In this document: piece after piece, positions 18,804 to 28,263 of the stretch | How positions within the stretch are numbered: position 1 is the first letter of the stretch | Layout: every line of letters begins with the position of its first letter | Assembly (NCBI GenBank): GCA_003280915.1 | Contig: QCDL01000003.1 | Span: forward strand, 1 to 64,000 | Direction: 5' to 3' | DNA: 64,000 bases | Source of the DNA: Prochlorococcus sp. AG-355-I04 | GTDB taxonomy: Bacteria > Cyanobacteriota > Cyanobacteriia > PCC-6307 > Cyanobiaceae | Made by a program: the position numbers and the translations under genes | Notes under the pieces: model-generated | Databases searched by the model: none | Seen by the model: the letters and a program-made list of their open reading frames with translations, nothing else | Told to the model about the DNA's origin: nothing

Positions 18804-20039
18804 ATGAATGGGATTTTGACATGGGATGATTTAAATAAATTTGAAATTGAAGATCTTGATAGAGTCCATGGTATAAATAATTCCTACGCAAATTTAAGAT
18901 TGTTTGGACATAGCGAAAATGATGTATTAGTTACCCTCTATAGAGATAGGCATTCTTGGTGTCCTTACTGTCAGAAGATATGGTTATGGCTTGAATTTAA
19001 GAAAATTCCATACAGAGTCAAGAAAATAAATATGTTTTGCTACGGCCAAAAAGAAAGTTGGTTCCTTGAAAAAGTCAGATCAGGGAAATTACCTGCAATT
19101 GAATTTAAAGGACAAGTTATAACTGAAAGCGACGATATCATAGCTTTTTTAGAGAATGAATTTGGAGCACTTGGATCTTTTATAACATCTAGTCACCTCA
19201 TCAAAATTCGAGAGTTAGAAAGAGAAATTTTCAGATCTTGGTGTAATTGGCTCTGCCGAGAAAGCTTTAATTTTATAGATAACTCTTTTAGAAAAAAAAG
19301 ATTTAAAGAATCCATTTCTAAACTCGATGAAATCTTAAGTAGCTCAAAATCAGGGTTTGTTGATCCATCAGTTTCTAACACGGGTGATTTAGAGCCTGGT
19401 GTTGGAGATATAATTTTTATTCCCTATATGGAGAGAATGAATGCATCACTTATTTATTATAAAGGGTTTAATTTAAGATCTAATTATCGTCATGTAGATA
19501 ACTGGCTTACCCTTTTTGAGGGGACAAGTGCTTATAGAGGCACTCAAGGCGATTTTCATACTCATTCTCATGATTTACCCCCACAAATGGGAGGATGCTA
19601 TAAAGAAAGCAATGAACAACAGATTACTTTCTCTAAGCTAATAGATACCGGAGAGGGTTTAGGTAATTATGAATTAAACCAAAATTATGAGTCAAAATAT
19701 TATGCAACAATTGCTCTTAAAAGAGTGATAAAGCATAAAGACAATTTGCTAAAGGTAAACCCATACAATAAAGAATCCTTTGACGAATCATTGAGGTCAG
19801 CTTTGAGCCATATGATCACAGGTGAAGTATTAATCCCTAAAAAACTTTCAGGAATCTCTCTAAGATACTTAAAAAACAGAATCTCAGTTCCAAGAGATAT
19901 GCCAATTATTTCAGCAAGGTTATTAAGGCAATCATTAAATAAAATTGAATCGCTTAGTAATATCAATGAAATAGATAAGATACCTTTTAGGCATAGATAT
20001 GATCAAGATCCAATAAATTTCATTTCTAGTTATAAGTAA
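18804..20039 (+). CDS. Glutathione S-transferase family protein, 411 aa
   Basis: A thioredoxin-fold GST N domain near residues 43-125 contains SWCPYC (Cys53 and Cys56) and ITESDDIIAFLE, the usual glutathione-binding segment. A helical C domain follows (~145-260). Beyond it is a further stretch of about 140 residues including a His-rich FHTHSHDLPPQMGG, not part of the ordinary 200-residue GST. The CPYC motif makes it more glutaredoxin- or omega-like, so it may be a thiol transferase. It faces away from gor over a 52-nt gap. Confidence 0.85.
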   Translation: MNGILTWDDLNKFEIEDLDRVHGINNSYANLRLFGHSENDVLVTLYRDRHSWCPYCQKIWLWLEFKKIPYRVKKINMFCYGQKESWFLEKVRSGKLPAIEFKGQVITESDDIIAFLENEFGALGSFITSSHLIKIRELEREIFRSWCNWLCRESFNFIDNSFRKKRFKESISKLDEILSSSKSGFVDPSVSNTGDLEPGVGDIIFIPYMERMNASLIYYKGFNLRSNYRHVDNWLTLFEGTSAYRGTQGDFHTHSHDLPPQMGGCYKESNEQQITFSKLIDTGEGLGNYELNQNYESKYYATIALKRVIKHKDNLLKVNPYNKESFDESLRSALSHMITGEVLIPKKLSGISLRYLKNRISVPRDMPIISARLLRQSLNKIESLSNINEIDKIPFRHRYDQDPINFISSYK

Positions 20040-20041
20040 AA

Positions 20042-21436
20042 CTATAAATTTTTTCTTGAATCTATTTGAAGTAAATCTCTTATTTTTTGAACTTGACTTG
20101 CAATATTTGGATCAATAGATAACTTTTTTTCAACTTGTTCAATAGCATACATAACTGTTGTATGGTCCTTACCCCCAAATTCATCTCCAATTCTTGGTAG
20201 GCTTAGATCCGTACCATGTCTCATAAGATACATTCCTATTTGTCTAGCTTGACTTACTGGTTTTCTCCTACTTGAACTGATCAATTCATCAGTAGAAACT
20301 TTAAAGAAATCTGACACTTTATTAATAACTTGTTTTGGAGTAACAACTACACCAACACTGTTAGGATCAAGCATTGGAGCAATTGATTGAACTGTCATTG
20401 GCAAGCCTGTTATTGATGCAAATGCAACAGCTCTAGTAAATGCTCCTTCCAATTCTCGAATATTCGAAGTGAATCTTCCTGCTATAAATTGAATTAAATC
20501 TCTTGGAAGACTCATCCTCTCTTGTTCTGCCTTTTTTTGAAGGATGGCTGTCCTCGTCTCAAGGTCAGGTGGTTGAATATCTGCGGTCATACCCATTGAG
20601 AACCTAGAAATTAATCTCTCTTGAATTCCCGACAATTGATTTGGTGGTCTGTCACTTGCAATAACTATTTGACTTCCTGATTCGTGAAGTGCGTTAAAAG
20701 TATGAAAGAATTCTTCCTGTGTATACTCTTTGCCTTCTAAGAACTGTATATCATCTATTAAAATCAAATCTACATTTCTATATTTATCTCGAATAGCTGT
20801 CATTCCATCTCTTCGAATACCACTAATAACATCATTTGTAAAAGTCTCTGTAGATACATATTTAACTTTTGCTTCTGGATCTATTTCTACTCGATAATGA
20901 CCTATTGCTTGCATTAAATGAGTCTTACCAAGGCCTACTCCTCCACAAATAAATAATGGATTGAATTCTCTCCCAGGAGATTCGGCAACGGCTAAAGCTG
21001 CGGCATGAGCCAACCTACTATTTGGACCTACAACAAATCTTTTAAAGACGTAGCGTAAATTTAAACCATTAGGATTTTTGAATTGATTTTTTGAAGAATT
21101 ATTTTGGTTATTACTAGAAAAAGATCTTGTTTTATGATGAACATTCTTTTCGTTAGCTTTATCTTCATTTGTTAAATCGCTGCTGGTATTCGTTTCAGAT
21201 TTAAAAACAACTTTTACATCATGACCGCAGATTTCCTTCGCAGCTTTTTCAATAGTTTCACAATAATTCTTTCTCAACCAATCACTAGAAAATGTATTTG
21301 GGGCGATTAAAGTTAATAAGCCATTTTCAAAACAATTAAACTTAGCAGGCCTTATCCATGTCTCAAATGAAGGCTTACTTAAAGTTTTTTGGAGTGATTG
21401 TTGAACTTCCGCCCAAATAGGATTAGTTGCTTGCAA
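20042..21436 (-). CDS. dnaA: Chromosomal replication initiator DnaA
   Basis: AAA+ initiator protein of 464 aa. Domain I is at the N terminus ([24 protein letters not shown]), and a Ser/Asn-rich linker domain II spans ~90-120. Domain III has Walker [10 protein letters not shown] near 166 and Walker [10 protein letters not shown]. Domain IV carries the DnaA-box-binding [15 protein letters not shown] near 423. It starts with TTG. The neighbours are not dnaN or gyrB and no cluster of DnaA boxes is visible, so this is not evidently the origin. Free-living cyanobacteria commonly have dnaA away from oriC. Confidence 0.97.
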   Translation of the reverse strand: MQATNPIWAEVQQSLQKTLSKPSFETWIRPAKFNCFENGLLTLIAPNTFSSDWLRKNYCETIEKAAKEICGHDVKVVFKSETNTSSDLTNEDKANEKNVHHKTRSFSSNNQNNSSKNQFKNPNGLNLRYVFKRFVVGPNSRLAHAAALAVAESPGREFNPLFICGGVGLGKTHLMQAIGHYRVEIDPEAKVKYVSTETFTNDVISGIRRDGMTAIRDKYRNVDLILIDDIQFLEGKEYTQEEFFHTFNALHESGSQIVIASDRPPNQLSGIQERLISRFSMGMTADIQPPDLETRTAILQKKAEQERMSLPRDLIQFIAGRFTSNIRELEGAFTRAVAFASITGLPMTVQSIAPMLDPNSVGVVVTPKQVINKVSDFFKVSTDELISSSRRKPVSQARQIGMYLMRHGTDLSLPRIGDEFGGKDHTTVMYAIEQVEKKLSIDPNIASQVQKIRDLLQIDSRKNL

Positions 21437-21605
21437 AGTTTTATTCTCTAGATTATTAATCTAGTTGGAATTTAATAATTGGCCATTATCAAATCACAAG
21501 ATCACGACAAATTTAAAATTATTTAACAAAGTATCGACTAAATTTATAAAAATAAATTTTATATTTTTTAATAGGCATATAATTATTTTAAATTTCACTA
21601 AATTA

Positions 21606-22241
21606 TTGGATAAAGCATTACTTATTATCATGGCGAAATGGCATGGTTTTGGAAGATGCAAAACAAGATTATCAAAAGATATAGGTAAAAGTAATTCAGC
21701 GAAAATACAAAGTGTAATGACCAAACACACTATTTCAGTTGCAAAATTTCTTCAAGAAAATAAACTGCTTGATATTTCTATTGCCATAACTGGTTTGGGA
21801 GTAGGAAATTGTAGAAAATGGTCTAGAGAATTAGGCATCAAAAAATTTAATTTGCAGGGGAAAGGCTGCTTGGGAGAAAAAATGAAACGGCAAATAATTA
21901 TCAACAAAAAATTTTGTGCAAGGCATAAGATCAAAAATATTATTTTTATTGGTACTGACCTTCCAGATTTATGCCATCAAGATTTATTGAATACTCTAAA
22001 AGAGCTTCAACATAATGATCTTATTTTAGGACCATCTAACGATGGAGGATATTGGCTTATCGGTTTATCAGAAAAAATAATGTTATCACATACATTTTTA
22101 CCTTTTATCAACATAAAGTGGGGAACAGAAAATGTTCTTCAAAATACAATTGATAATTTTGCTTCTAAAAAATTAAAATACAAGTTTCTAGATAAAAAAA
22201 TAGATATAGATACAATTATTGATATTGAAAATAGAAAATAA
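21606..22241 (+). CDS. DUF2064 family glycosyltransferase-like protein (TIGR04282 type)
   Basis: Matches the family often annotated as arsenosugar biosynthesis glycosyltransferase: LLIIMAKWHGFGRCKTRLSKDIG at the start, IFIGTDLPDL and LGPSNDGGYWLIGLSE in the middle, then WGTENVLQNT. The frame is open back to an ATG at 21465, but those 47 residues look like non-coding translation. The TTG at 21606 puts the first beta strand at the N terminus, giving 211 aa. It is paired with a GT2-type gene 5 nt downstream. The arsenic link is family annotation, not shown here. Confidence 0.82.
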   Translation: MDKALLIIMAKWHGFGRCKTRLSKDIGKSNSAKIQSVMTKHTISVAKFLQENKLLDISIAITGLGVGNCRKWSRELGIKKFNLQGKGCLGEKMKRQIIINKKFCARHKIKNIIFIGTDLPDLCHQDLLNTLKELQHNDLILGPSNDGGYWLIGLSEKIMLSHTFLPFINIKWGTENVLQNTIDNFASKKLKYKFLDKKIDIDTIIDIENRK

Positions 22242-22246
22242 TCGAC

Positions 22247-22930
22247 TTGTCAAAAATTTCAATTATCATTCCAACAATTAATGAAGCTAGTAATTTGCCA
22301 TTATTGCTTTCAGACTTGTCAAGTATCCAGAAAGAGGGCGAAATCATAATTGTTGATTCTGGAAGTGAAGATAAAACTATCGATATAGCAAATATTTATG
22401 GAGCGAAAGTATTTATATCCAAAGAAAGGAATCGAGGTTTACAATTAGATATTGGAGCTAAAAATTCAAAAGGAGAGTGGCTCATATTTTTACATGCAGA
22501 CACGAGATTAACTCATGATTGGTTTAAAAAAATAAACTCATTTTTAAAGGGAAACAAGAATATTATTTACTATTTTGAATTCAAAATTAATCACAAAAAG
22601 ATAATTTATAGATTTCTCGAAATTCTCGTCAATATTAGAAGTAAATTTTTTAAACAACCTTATGGTGATCAAGGTTTAATAATTCATAGAACAATCTATT
22701 TTAAAAACAATGGATTTAGAAATATACCTTTGATGGAAGATGTAGATTTTTTAATGAGATTAAACAAAAAAAAAGATTTAAAACAATTAAATTTTCCTAT
22801 TTTTATAAGTTCAAGGAAATGGGAAAGAACTAATATTTTTCTCCAAGCAATTAAGAACTGGCACTTTAGAAGAAGATGGTTAAAAGGCGAATCGTTAAAA
22901 TCTATATATTCTGACTACTACAAAAAATAA
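22247..22930 (+). CDS. GT2-type glycosyltransferase (TIGR04283 type)
   Basis: Family 2 glycosyltransferase of 227 aa: SIIIPTINEASNLPLLLSDL at the N terminus, IIVDSGSEDKT (nucleotide-sugar binding) and FLHADTRL carrying the DxD-like metal site. GDQGLIIHR and MEDVDFLMRL follow. The TTG start is 5 nt after the previous stop, so the two genes form an operon. Members paired with DUF2064 proteins are annotated as arsenosugar synthesis enzymes; the acceptor is unknown. Its stop abuts the GNAT stop on the opposite strand with no gap. Confidence 0.83.
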   Translation: MSKISIIIPTINEASNLPLLLSDLSSIQKEGEIIIVDSGSEDKTIDIANIYGAKVFISKERNRGLQLDIGAKNSKGEWLIFLHADTRLTHDWFKKINSFLKGNKNIIYYFEFKINHKKIIYRFLEILVNIRSKFFKQPYGDQGLIIHRTIYFKNNGFRNIPLMEDVDFLMRLNKKKDLKQLNFPIFISSRKWERTNIFLQAIKNWHFRRRWLKGESLKSIYSDYYKK

Positions 22931-23461
22931 TTAATTTGCATACCAAAAAGCACATTTCGACCCTCTAGGTTCTAAAATCCAGCCCTGTCTTTTGTAAAAT
23001 GAAACTACTTCAGCATCAGCAAAAAGGGTTACTTTAGAAATTCCAATGTTTTTTAATTCTTTTAGGATATATTTCATTAACTCCTTCCCCAATCCAAGTC
23101 CTTGATAGACAGGGTTAACAGCCACATCCCAAACTGTAGCTTCTAGAATTCCATCTCCAGTGCATCTTGCAAATCCTACTAGTCTAGGGAATTTATCATC
23201 ATGACGCCATAATCCAACCACCAAAATACTGAAATCCAAAGCTCTTTTCACTCTCCTTATAGGTCGCCTGCTCCAACCAACAGTTTGCAAAAGTTGATCT
23301 AGTTCTATTAAATCTAAATCTTTATTTTTACTACATACAAATATTTCTTCTTTATTTGTCTGAGTAAACTCATAAGAATTTAAACCATACAGATCTATCA
23401 GCTCATCCCCTGATATTCTGTTTGATTTTTTTATTGACGATCCTTGGTTTCTAAAAATCAT
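22931..23461 (-). CDS. GNAT family N-acetyltransferase, 176 aa
   Basis: The acetyl-CoA-binding motif A is VNPVYQGLGLGKELMKYILKEL (Q-x-x-G-x-G), followed by KVTLFADAEVVSFYKRQGW, standard for GNAT. The N-terminal ~50 residues precede the fold. The substrate is unknown. Its ATG overlaps the last base of the ABC gene stop (TAATG), so it is translationally coupled to the exporter. Confidence 0.88.
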   Translation of the reverse strand: MIFRNQGSSIKKSNRISGDELIDLYGLNSYEFTQTNKEEIFVCSKNKDLDLIELDQLLQTVGWSRRPIRRVKRALDFSILVVGLWRHDDKFPRLVGFARCTGDGILEATVWDVAVNPVYQGLGLGKELMKYILKELKNIGISKVTLFADAEVVSFYKRQGWILEPRGSKCAFWYAN

Positions 23462-25257
23462 TAAAAATTCGCGAATCCTTTTTGTTGAAGTTCAGATAGC
23501 TGAAAATATAAACCCTTTTTCAATCTCAATTCACTATGTGTACCCTCTTCAACTAATGATCCACCTTTGAGGACTAAAATCTTATCAGAACTTTCAATAG
23601 TTGCTAATCTGTGAGCTATTACTAATGCTGTTCTTTTTGACAGAATTCTCTCAAGATCTTTCTGCAAAGTAGCCTCTGTAGAGGGATCCATAAACGCTGT
23701 TGCTTCGTCCATTATTAAAACAACAGGATTTCTAATCGCCACCCGAGCTACTGAAAGAAGTTGCCTCTCTCCAGAAGAGAGATTCCCGCCTCTTTCTCTT
23801 AGTAGTGTGTTCAAACCTTCCGGTAATTTTTTCAACAAATTATCTAGCCCTAATTCGTTACAAAGATTTTCTAATTCAAGATTGTTTACATTTGAATTTA
23901 GTTTCAAATTATCTGCGACATCTCCACTAAAGATAAAGGTATCTTGCAACACTACTCCCAACATATTTCTAAGAGTTGCAATAGGAATATCTTTTATATC
24001 TATGTCATCGATTAAAATTTGGCCTGATTGAGGTTCATACAATCTACATAACAGTCTTATTATGGTCGTCTTACCTGAACCAGTTGGCCCGACAAAAGCC
24101 ACATGCTCTCCAGGATTAATCTTGAAAGATAAATTCTTTATTATATATTCTCCTTCGTTGTAGAAAAAATCAACATTCTTAAACTCAATTTTGCCCTTAA
24201 ATTTTTTATTTACATTTTTAGCATTATCTAAAAAATGTTTTGCGGAGTTAGAGTCCTTAATCTGTATTTCTTCATCCAATAATTCGTTTATTCTTTCTAC
24301 AGCTGTTAAGCCTCCTTGTATCTGAGTAAATCTTTCCGCAAGCTGCCTTAAAGGTTCAAAAAGTCTTTGGGAATATAAAATAAAAGTTGTTAATGTTCCT
24401 AAACCAATATTTCCAGACGTAACAAGATATCCTCCAACTGCCAAAACTAAGGAAACCGCAGCAAGAGAAATCCATTCTATAAATGCCGAAATACTACTGT
24501 CATAAAATATTGTTCCATTAACTGCTTTCTTGTAAGCAACTCCTGTTTTAGAAAATTTCTTGCTATTGAAGGCCTCTCTTCTGAACATCTGAACAACTTC
24601 TAAACCTTGAAGATTCTCTTGAAAATCAGAGTTGAGTTGAGACAATTCTTCCCTTACTTGATAATTAGCTCTTCTATAACGTTTTTGAAGCCAGATAATA
24701 AAATATGAAACTGGGATTTGAGTCAAAAGTAATAAAATAGCAAGCCCTCGATCAATTGACAGCATTGTGAAAGAAATTACTATCAGACTGACGAAGTCAG
24801 CAATGACTCCAACTGCCCCACTTCCAAAAACTTCTGCTAAAGCATCAACATCATTTGTTAATCTCGTTAATAGTTTCCCTACAGGCATTTTATCGTGATA
24901 CTTAAGAGATAAAGATATTGAATGATCAAAAAGTTCTCTTCTTATTCTTGCTGTCAAACGTTGCCCCACTGCTTGGATATTGTAAGTTTGGTATCCTTGC
25001 AGAACTAATCTGAATATAACAGTTATAAATAAAGTTATGATTATGGCATTTATTGATTGCCCAAAGAAAATTTTACTTAGCCAAACATCTGTAGTTTCGT
25101 TTTTGAGAATGGTAATTGCTTGACCAACTAATAATGGTTGAATAGCTCCAGAGAAAGAAACAGGTAACAAAACTATCAAAATAAGATAGATTGTTTTTTT
25201 ATCTTTAGTTAAATATTTACCTAACTTTTTAATCCTTCTAAAATCTTTAAAAAACAT
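23461..25257 (-). CDS. ABC exporter, fused permease and ATPase
   Basis: Half-transporter of 598 aa. An N-terminal six-helix type I transmembrane domain covers ~20-320. The nucleotide-binding domain has Walker A GPTGSGKTT near 388, Q-loop LGVVLQDTFIFSG, signature LSSGERQLL near 491, Walker B VVLIMDEATAFMDP and the H-loop IAHRLAT. It resembles MsbA/MdlB-type lipid or drug exporters and should work as a homodimer in the plasma or thylakoid membrane. The cargo is unknown. It starts 12 nt after hisG and is coupled to a GNAT gene. Confidence 0.92.
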   Translation of the reverse strand: MFFKDFRRIKKLGKYLTKDKKTIYLILIVLLPVSFSGAIQPLLVGQAITILKNETTDVWLSKIFFGQSINAIIITLFITVIFRLVLQGYQTYNIQAVGQRLTARIRRELFDHSISLSLKYHDKMPVGKLLTRLTNDVDALAEVFGSGAVGVIADFVSLIVISFTMLSIDRGLAILLLLTQIPVSYFIIWLQKRYRRANYQVREELSQLNSDFQENLQGLEVVQMFRREAFNSKKFSKTGVAYKKAVNGTIFYDSSISAFIEWISLAAVSLVLAVGGYLVTSGNIGLGTLTTFILYSQRLFEPLRQLAERFTQIQGGLTAVERINELLDEEIQIKDSNSAKHFLDNAKNVNKKFKGKIEFKNVDFFYNEGEYIIKNLSFKINPGEHVAFVGPTGSGKTTIIRLLCRLYEPQSGQILIDDIDIKDIPIATLRNMLGVVLQDTFIFSGDVADNLKLNSNVNNLELENLCNELGLDNLLKKLPEGLNTLLRERGGNLSSGERQLLSVARVAIRNPVVLIMDEATAFMDPSTEATLQKDLERILSKRTALVIAHRLATIESSDKILVLKGGSLVEEGTHSELRLKKGLYFQLSELQQKGFANF

Positions 25258-25269
25258 TTAGCTAATCTT

Positions 25270-25908
25270 CTATAAAGCATTAGTTGATTCTATTGATAAA
25301 ATGGTATCTCTGAGATTATTATCGTCTAACCTCATAGATAAAGGATTTCCAATTAGTCTTGCAGTCGAGTAATAAAGATTATCTATTTTAATTAAACCAT
25401 TTTCTTTAAGAGTCTTTCCAGTTGCCACCAAATCAACTATTGCCTCTGCCATACCTGTAATAGGACCAAGTTCGACTGATCCTGTCAAATGAACTATTTC
25501 TACAGGAATATTTAATTCTTCAAAATAAGATCTTGCTGTTTTTATAAATTTACTTGCTACTTTACAATTCGCTGGAAGATCAGTTGGTTTTGAATAATTG
25601 CTATTTTTCTTAACTGCCAACGACATATGACAACCACCAAATCCTAAATCTAATAACTTTGCGACTTTTAATTCAGATTCTCTTAAAACGTCATACCCAA
25701 CTATACCCAAGTCAGCCTGACCATAACTTACATAAACAGGAACGTCTCCATTTCTTACTAATAAAGCTTTTGCCCGTTTGCAATTTGATTCAAAGGTTAA
25801 TGATCTGTTATTTTGATCCAACGCATCCGAGAAATCTAACCCAGCTCTTTTAAAAGTTGAAATTGAATCTTTTAACAGAGCTCCTTTTGGTAAAGCTATA
25901 GTAAACAT
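25270..25908 (-). CDS. hisG: ATP phosphoribosyltransferase HisG, short form
   Basis: First enzyme of histidine synthesis, joining ATP and PRPP. The 212-aa protein lacks the C-terminal regulatory ACT-like domain, so it is the short HisG that works with HisZ (not in this window). Typical sequence includes [46 protein letters not shown] and the PRPP loop [18 protein letters not shown]. It is followed at 12 nt by the ABC exporter gene, with no obvious functional link. Confidence 0.95.
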   Translation of the reverse strand: MFTIALPKGALLKDSISTFKRAGLDFSDALDQNNRSLTFESNCKRAKALLVRNGDVPVYVSYGQADLGIVGYDVLRESELKVAKLLDLGFGGCHMSLAVKKNSNYSKPTDLPANCKVASKFIKTARSYFEELNIPVEIVHLTGSVELGPITGMAEAIVDLVATGKTLKENGLIKIDNLYYSTARLIGNPLSMRLDDNNLRDTILSIESTNAL

Positions 25909-25948
25909 AGATCAATTTCTTCCAAAGATTCTTCATTCTAAGTTAACA

Positions 25949-26689
25949 ATGGAATTTAATAAAGCTCAAAATATAATTGGACTTAGAGTTTTAAGTGATA
26001 ACATCATTTGGTTATGGGTAAAAGATAAATCCGTTGTAGTTGTAGATCCATCTGTTCACGAACCAGTAATTAGATATATAAACGAAAACAATCTTCACTT
26101 AGAAGCTATTTTACAAACTCATCATCATTCAGACCATATTGGAGGAACAAAGTCTCTTATTGAAAGATGGCCAAATGTAAAGGTGATTGCTTCCTCCAAA
26201 GAAAAAAAGCGAATACCTTCGCAAAATGTATCTGTAGAAGATGGAGAAACTTTGAATATTTTAGGTGAAGAAGTAAAAATAATTGAAGTATTAGGGCATA
26301 CAAGCTCACATATTGCCTTCTTTTTGAACGGTGAAAATCCTGTTCTTTTTATTGGTGACACATTATTTTCTGGAGGCTGTGGAAGAATTTTTGAGGGAAC
26401 TTATCAACAAATGTATTCTTCACTAGAAAGAATCAAATCTTTACCAAAAAATACTCTCATATATTGTGCACATGAATATACAAAGGGGAATATATTATGG
26501 GCATTGAATCTCAAGCCAAAAGATCAAGATATAAAAAATAAACTTTCAGAAGTTGAAAAAAAACTTTCACTTAATGAATTGACAATTCCATTTTTACTTG
26601 ATGAAGAAATGAAAATAAACCTTTTCTTAAGAGCAAAAAATTTAGAAGAATTTTCTTTTTTAAGAGCAAATAAAGATTTATGGGTTTAA
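25949..26689 (+). CDS. gloB: Hydroxyacylglutathione hydrolase (glyoxalase II)
   Basis: Metallo-beta-lactamase fold of 246 aa that hydrolyses S-lactoylglutathione. The binuclear metal motif is THHHSDH at residues 57-63, further ligands are in VLGHTSSH and [13 protein letters not shown], and the C-terminal His is in [10 protein letters not shown]. The C-terminal HAGH domain binds glutathione. It fits with gor and the GST nearby as glutathione metabolism. It is divergent from hisG, with 40 nt between them. Confidence 0.93.
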   Translation: MEFNKAQNIIGLRVLSDNIIWLWVKDKSVVVVDPSVHEPVIRYINENNLHLEAILQTHHHSDHIGGTKSLIERWPNVKVIASSKEKKRIPSQNVSVEDGETLNILGEEVKIIEVLGHTSSHIAFFLNGENPVLFIGDTLFSGGCGRIFEGTYQQMYSSLERIKSLPKNTLIYCAHEYTKGNILWALNLKPKDQDIKNKLSEVEKKLSLNELTIPFLLDEEMKINLFLRAKNLEEFSFLRANKDLWV

Positions 26690-26713
26690 ATAGATAGGTA
26701 TCTTCATAAACAA

Positions 26714-27106
26714 ATGTCCCCCAAACAAGTAATTAAAACATCAAATGCTCCAGATCCAGTAGGACCTTATAATCAAGCAATAAAAGCTGGGGATTTTATC
26801 TATTGTTCTGGTCAAATTGCTATAGACCCAGCTTTAAATGAAATAACATGTTTAGGTGATATAGAGAAGGAAACTATTCAAGTTTTAAAAAATCTTGCAG
26901 AAGTTCTTAAAGCTGGTGGAGCCAAAATAGAGGATGTAATAAAAACAACTATTTACTTAACGGACTTAAGTAATTTTCAAATTGTCAATAAAATATATAG
27001 TGATTTTTTTAATATAGAGAATCCTCCAGCAAGGGCCTGTGTGGAAGTTTCATCTCTACCAAAAGGAGTTTTAGTTGAAATAGATTGCGTCGCATTTCTA
27101 GATTAA
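26714..27106 (+). CDS. ridA: RidA family protein (2-iminobutanoate/2-iminopropanoate deaminase)
   Basis: 130 aa. YjgF/RidA signatures are VGPYNQAIKAGDFIYCSGQI near the start and NPPARACVEVSSLPKGVLVEIDCVAF at the end, including the catalytic Arg in PARACVEV. It hydrolyses reactive enamine/imine intermediates from PLP enzymes. It starts 24 nt after gloB and may share its transcript. Confidence 0.94.
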   Translation: MSPKQVIKTSNAPDPVGPYNQAIKAGDFIYCSGQIAIDPALNEITCLGDIEKETIQVLKNLAEVLKAGGAKIEDVIKTTIYLTDLSNFQIVNKIYSDFFNIENPPARACVEVSSLPKGVLVEIDCVAFLD

Positions 27107-27191
27107 TTTCTAATTATTGAGAAATTTGAAATATGAACCAATTGTGCACCATAGTTGTATAGATTATTAATTGATAATTTATCTTTGATCT

Positions 27192-27419
27192 ATGTCAGCA
27201 GCAAAGCTTAATATAGATGAACTAGAGGCTGGTTATCCCTTATTTTGCAAAGCTCTTAGACTATTAATCTTAAAAGGAAACTCAGTTAAAGATATAGAAA
27301 AGACAGTGTGTTGGAGTCATCTTGAGACTTTAAATAGATGTCTACCTGGTAGATATAAAGCCCCAACATATTTAATGGCTTTAATCAAAAGAGATATTGC
27401 AAAGCCTAATAATTATTAA
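27192..27419 (+). CDS. DUF3136-like small conserved protein, 75 aa
   Basis: Resembles a small picocyanobacterial family annotated DUF3136 (recalled, not checked). It has an acidic start (NIDELEAGYPLFCKALRLLI), a basic middle and CWSHLETLNRCLPGRYKAPTYLMALIKRDI. Residues ~30-60 could be a short helix-turn-helix, but that is weak. It sits at the 3' end of the carboxysome operon on the opposite strand, its stop 9 nt from that of the acRAF-like gene. No function known. Confidence 0.65.
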   Translation: MSAAKLNIDELEAGYPLFCKALRLLILKGNSVKDIEKTVCWSHLETLNRCLPGRYKAPTYLMALIKRDIAKPNNY

Positions 27420-27428
27420 AAAAAAGTA

Positions 27429-27668
27429 CTAATACTCTAAATAAAATTTATCAATATCCATTGAAAAGTCTTTTTCCTTTTCTGATATTTCTTTATTATC
27501 TAAAAATATTGAAAGACTTACAAAATTCTTACCGAAGCTGATATTTGGATAGATATCCCTTTCTTTGCATAATTTCTCAATTTCCTCCATGAATTTACTA
27601 ATTTTTGAGTATTGATCAAATTCAAATCTTTTTTCAATCCTCAAAGGTGATTCTCTTTTATTCCACAT
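27429..27668 (-). CDS. Pterin-dehydratase-like RuBisCO assembly factor acRAF
   Basis: 79-aa protein with a DCoH/PCD-like fold: KRFEFDQYSKISKFMEEIEKLCKERDIYPNISFGKNFVSLSIFL. Canonical pterin-carbinolamine dehydratases carry the catalytic motif [EDK]-x(3)-H-[HN]-[PCS]. Here the matching segment reads CKERDIYPNISF, so the catalytic His pair is absent, as in the carboxysome-linked paralogue proposed to assist RuBisCO folding. It is last in the cso gene order, 74 nt after csoS4B. The assignment rests on position and sequence character. Confidence 0.78.
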   Translation of the reverse strand: MWNKRESPLRIEKRFEFDQYSKISKFMEEIEKLCKERDIYPNISFGKNFVSLSIFLDNKEISEKEKDFSMDIDKFYLEY

Positions 27669-27742
27669 TACATTCTTTATTCAAGACTAATTACACTATA
27701 CATTCAACAAAATTTCTCAATAAATTTTTGAAGTTAAAATTT

Positions 27743-27991
27743 TTAGTCACTCTCCCAATAATCAATAATACCTCCAATTGTTAAATCCGTTTGAACTTCT
27801 GGGTTAGGGCATGCAAATCTCGCGGCAGAGCCACTGGCAGTAAAAACCCAGTTACCTTCTCTAGCACCAACAGGATCAACAGCAACTAATTTCTTACCCT
27901 TATTATTTTCCAAAATTCTTAAATTCATATGTCCTAAGCCAGCGACTCTTTGAGTACATACCATTCTTCCTAAAACCTTCATAATTTCCAT
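27743..27991 (-). CDS. csoS4B: Carboxysome shell vertex protein CsoS4B (BMC-P)
   Basis: 82-aa pentameric shell protein closing icosahedron vertices. It has the EutN/CcmL fold pattern: GRMVCTQRVAGLGHMNLRIL, KLVAVDPVGAREGNWVFTASGSAAR, then LTIGGIIDYW. A strong ribosome site (GGAGG, complement at 28001-28005) lies 9 nt before the first ATG; a second ATG is at codon 4. It is 18 nt after csoS4A, in the same operon. Confidence 0.95.
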   Translation of the reverse strand: MEIMKVLGRMVCTQRVAGLGHMNLRILENNKGKKLVAVDPVGAREGNWVFTASGSAARFACPNPEVQTDLTIGGIIDYWESD

Positions 27992-28009
27992 AATTTATAT
28001 CCTCCTTTT

Positions 28010-28261
28010 TTATGACTTGTCTGGATCCCAATGATCAATTATTCCAACAATTGTTAAATCGCTTGGATAAGATTTGCTTCCAGCTGCTTCCCTAGCAGCA
28101 GAACTTCCAACACAAATAACCCAATCTCCTGGCTTACAGCCAACAGCATCAACTGCAACTTTTTTAGAAGAACCATCTAATACAACCTGCAGATGTTTAT
28201 GTTCAAAACCAGGAATCCTATTGGTAGAAACAAGTGGTTTTACAACCTTGCAAATCAACAT
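28010..28261 (-). CDS. csoS4A: Carboxysome shell vertex protein CsoS4A (BMC-P)
   Basis: 83-aa pentamer-forming paralogue of CsoS4B: ICKVVKPLVSTNRIPGFEHKHLQVVL, KKVAVDAVGCKPGDWVICVGSSAAREA and DLTIVGIIDHWDPDKS. The glycine-rich GSSAAREA loop lines the pentamer pore. It begins 2 nt after the csoSCA stop, so translation is coupled. Confidence 0.95.
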   Translation of the reverse strand: MLICKVVKPLVSTNRIPGFEHKHLQVVLDGSSKKVAVDAVGCKPGDWVICVGSSAAREAAGSKSYPSDLTIVGIIDHWDPDKS

Positions 28262-28263
28262 AA

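Noticed and set aside
20042-21605. Possible replication origin next to dnaA
   Set aside because: No cluster of TTATCCACA-like DnaA boxes is seen in the dnaA upstream gap, and neither dnaN nor gyrB is adjacent. In cyanobacteria dnaA is often not at the origin.
21465-21605. N-terminal extension of the DUF2064 protein from an ATG at 21465
   Set aside because: The 47 extra residues are Asn/Phe/Ile/Lys-rich like translated non-coding DNA and do not belong to the family, whose first strand is LLIIMAKW.
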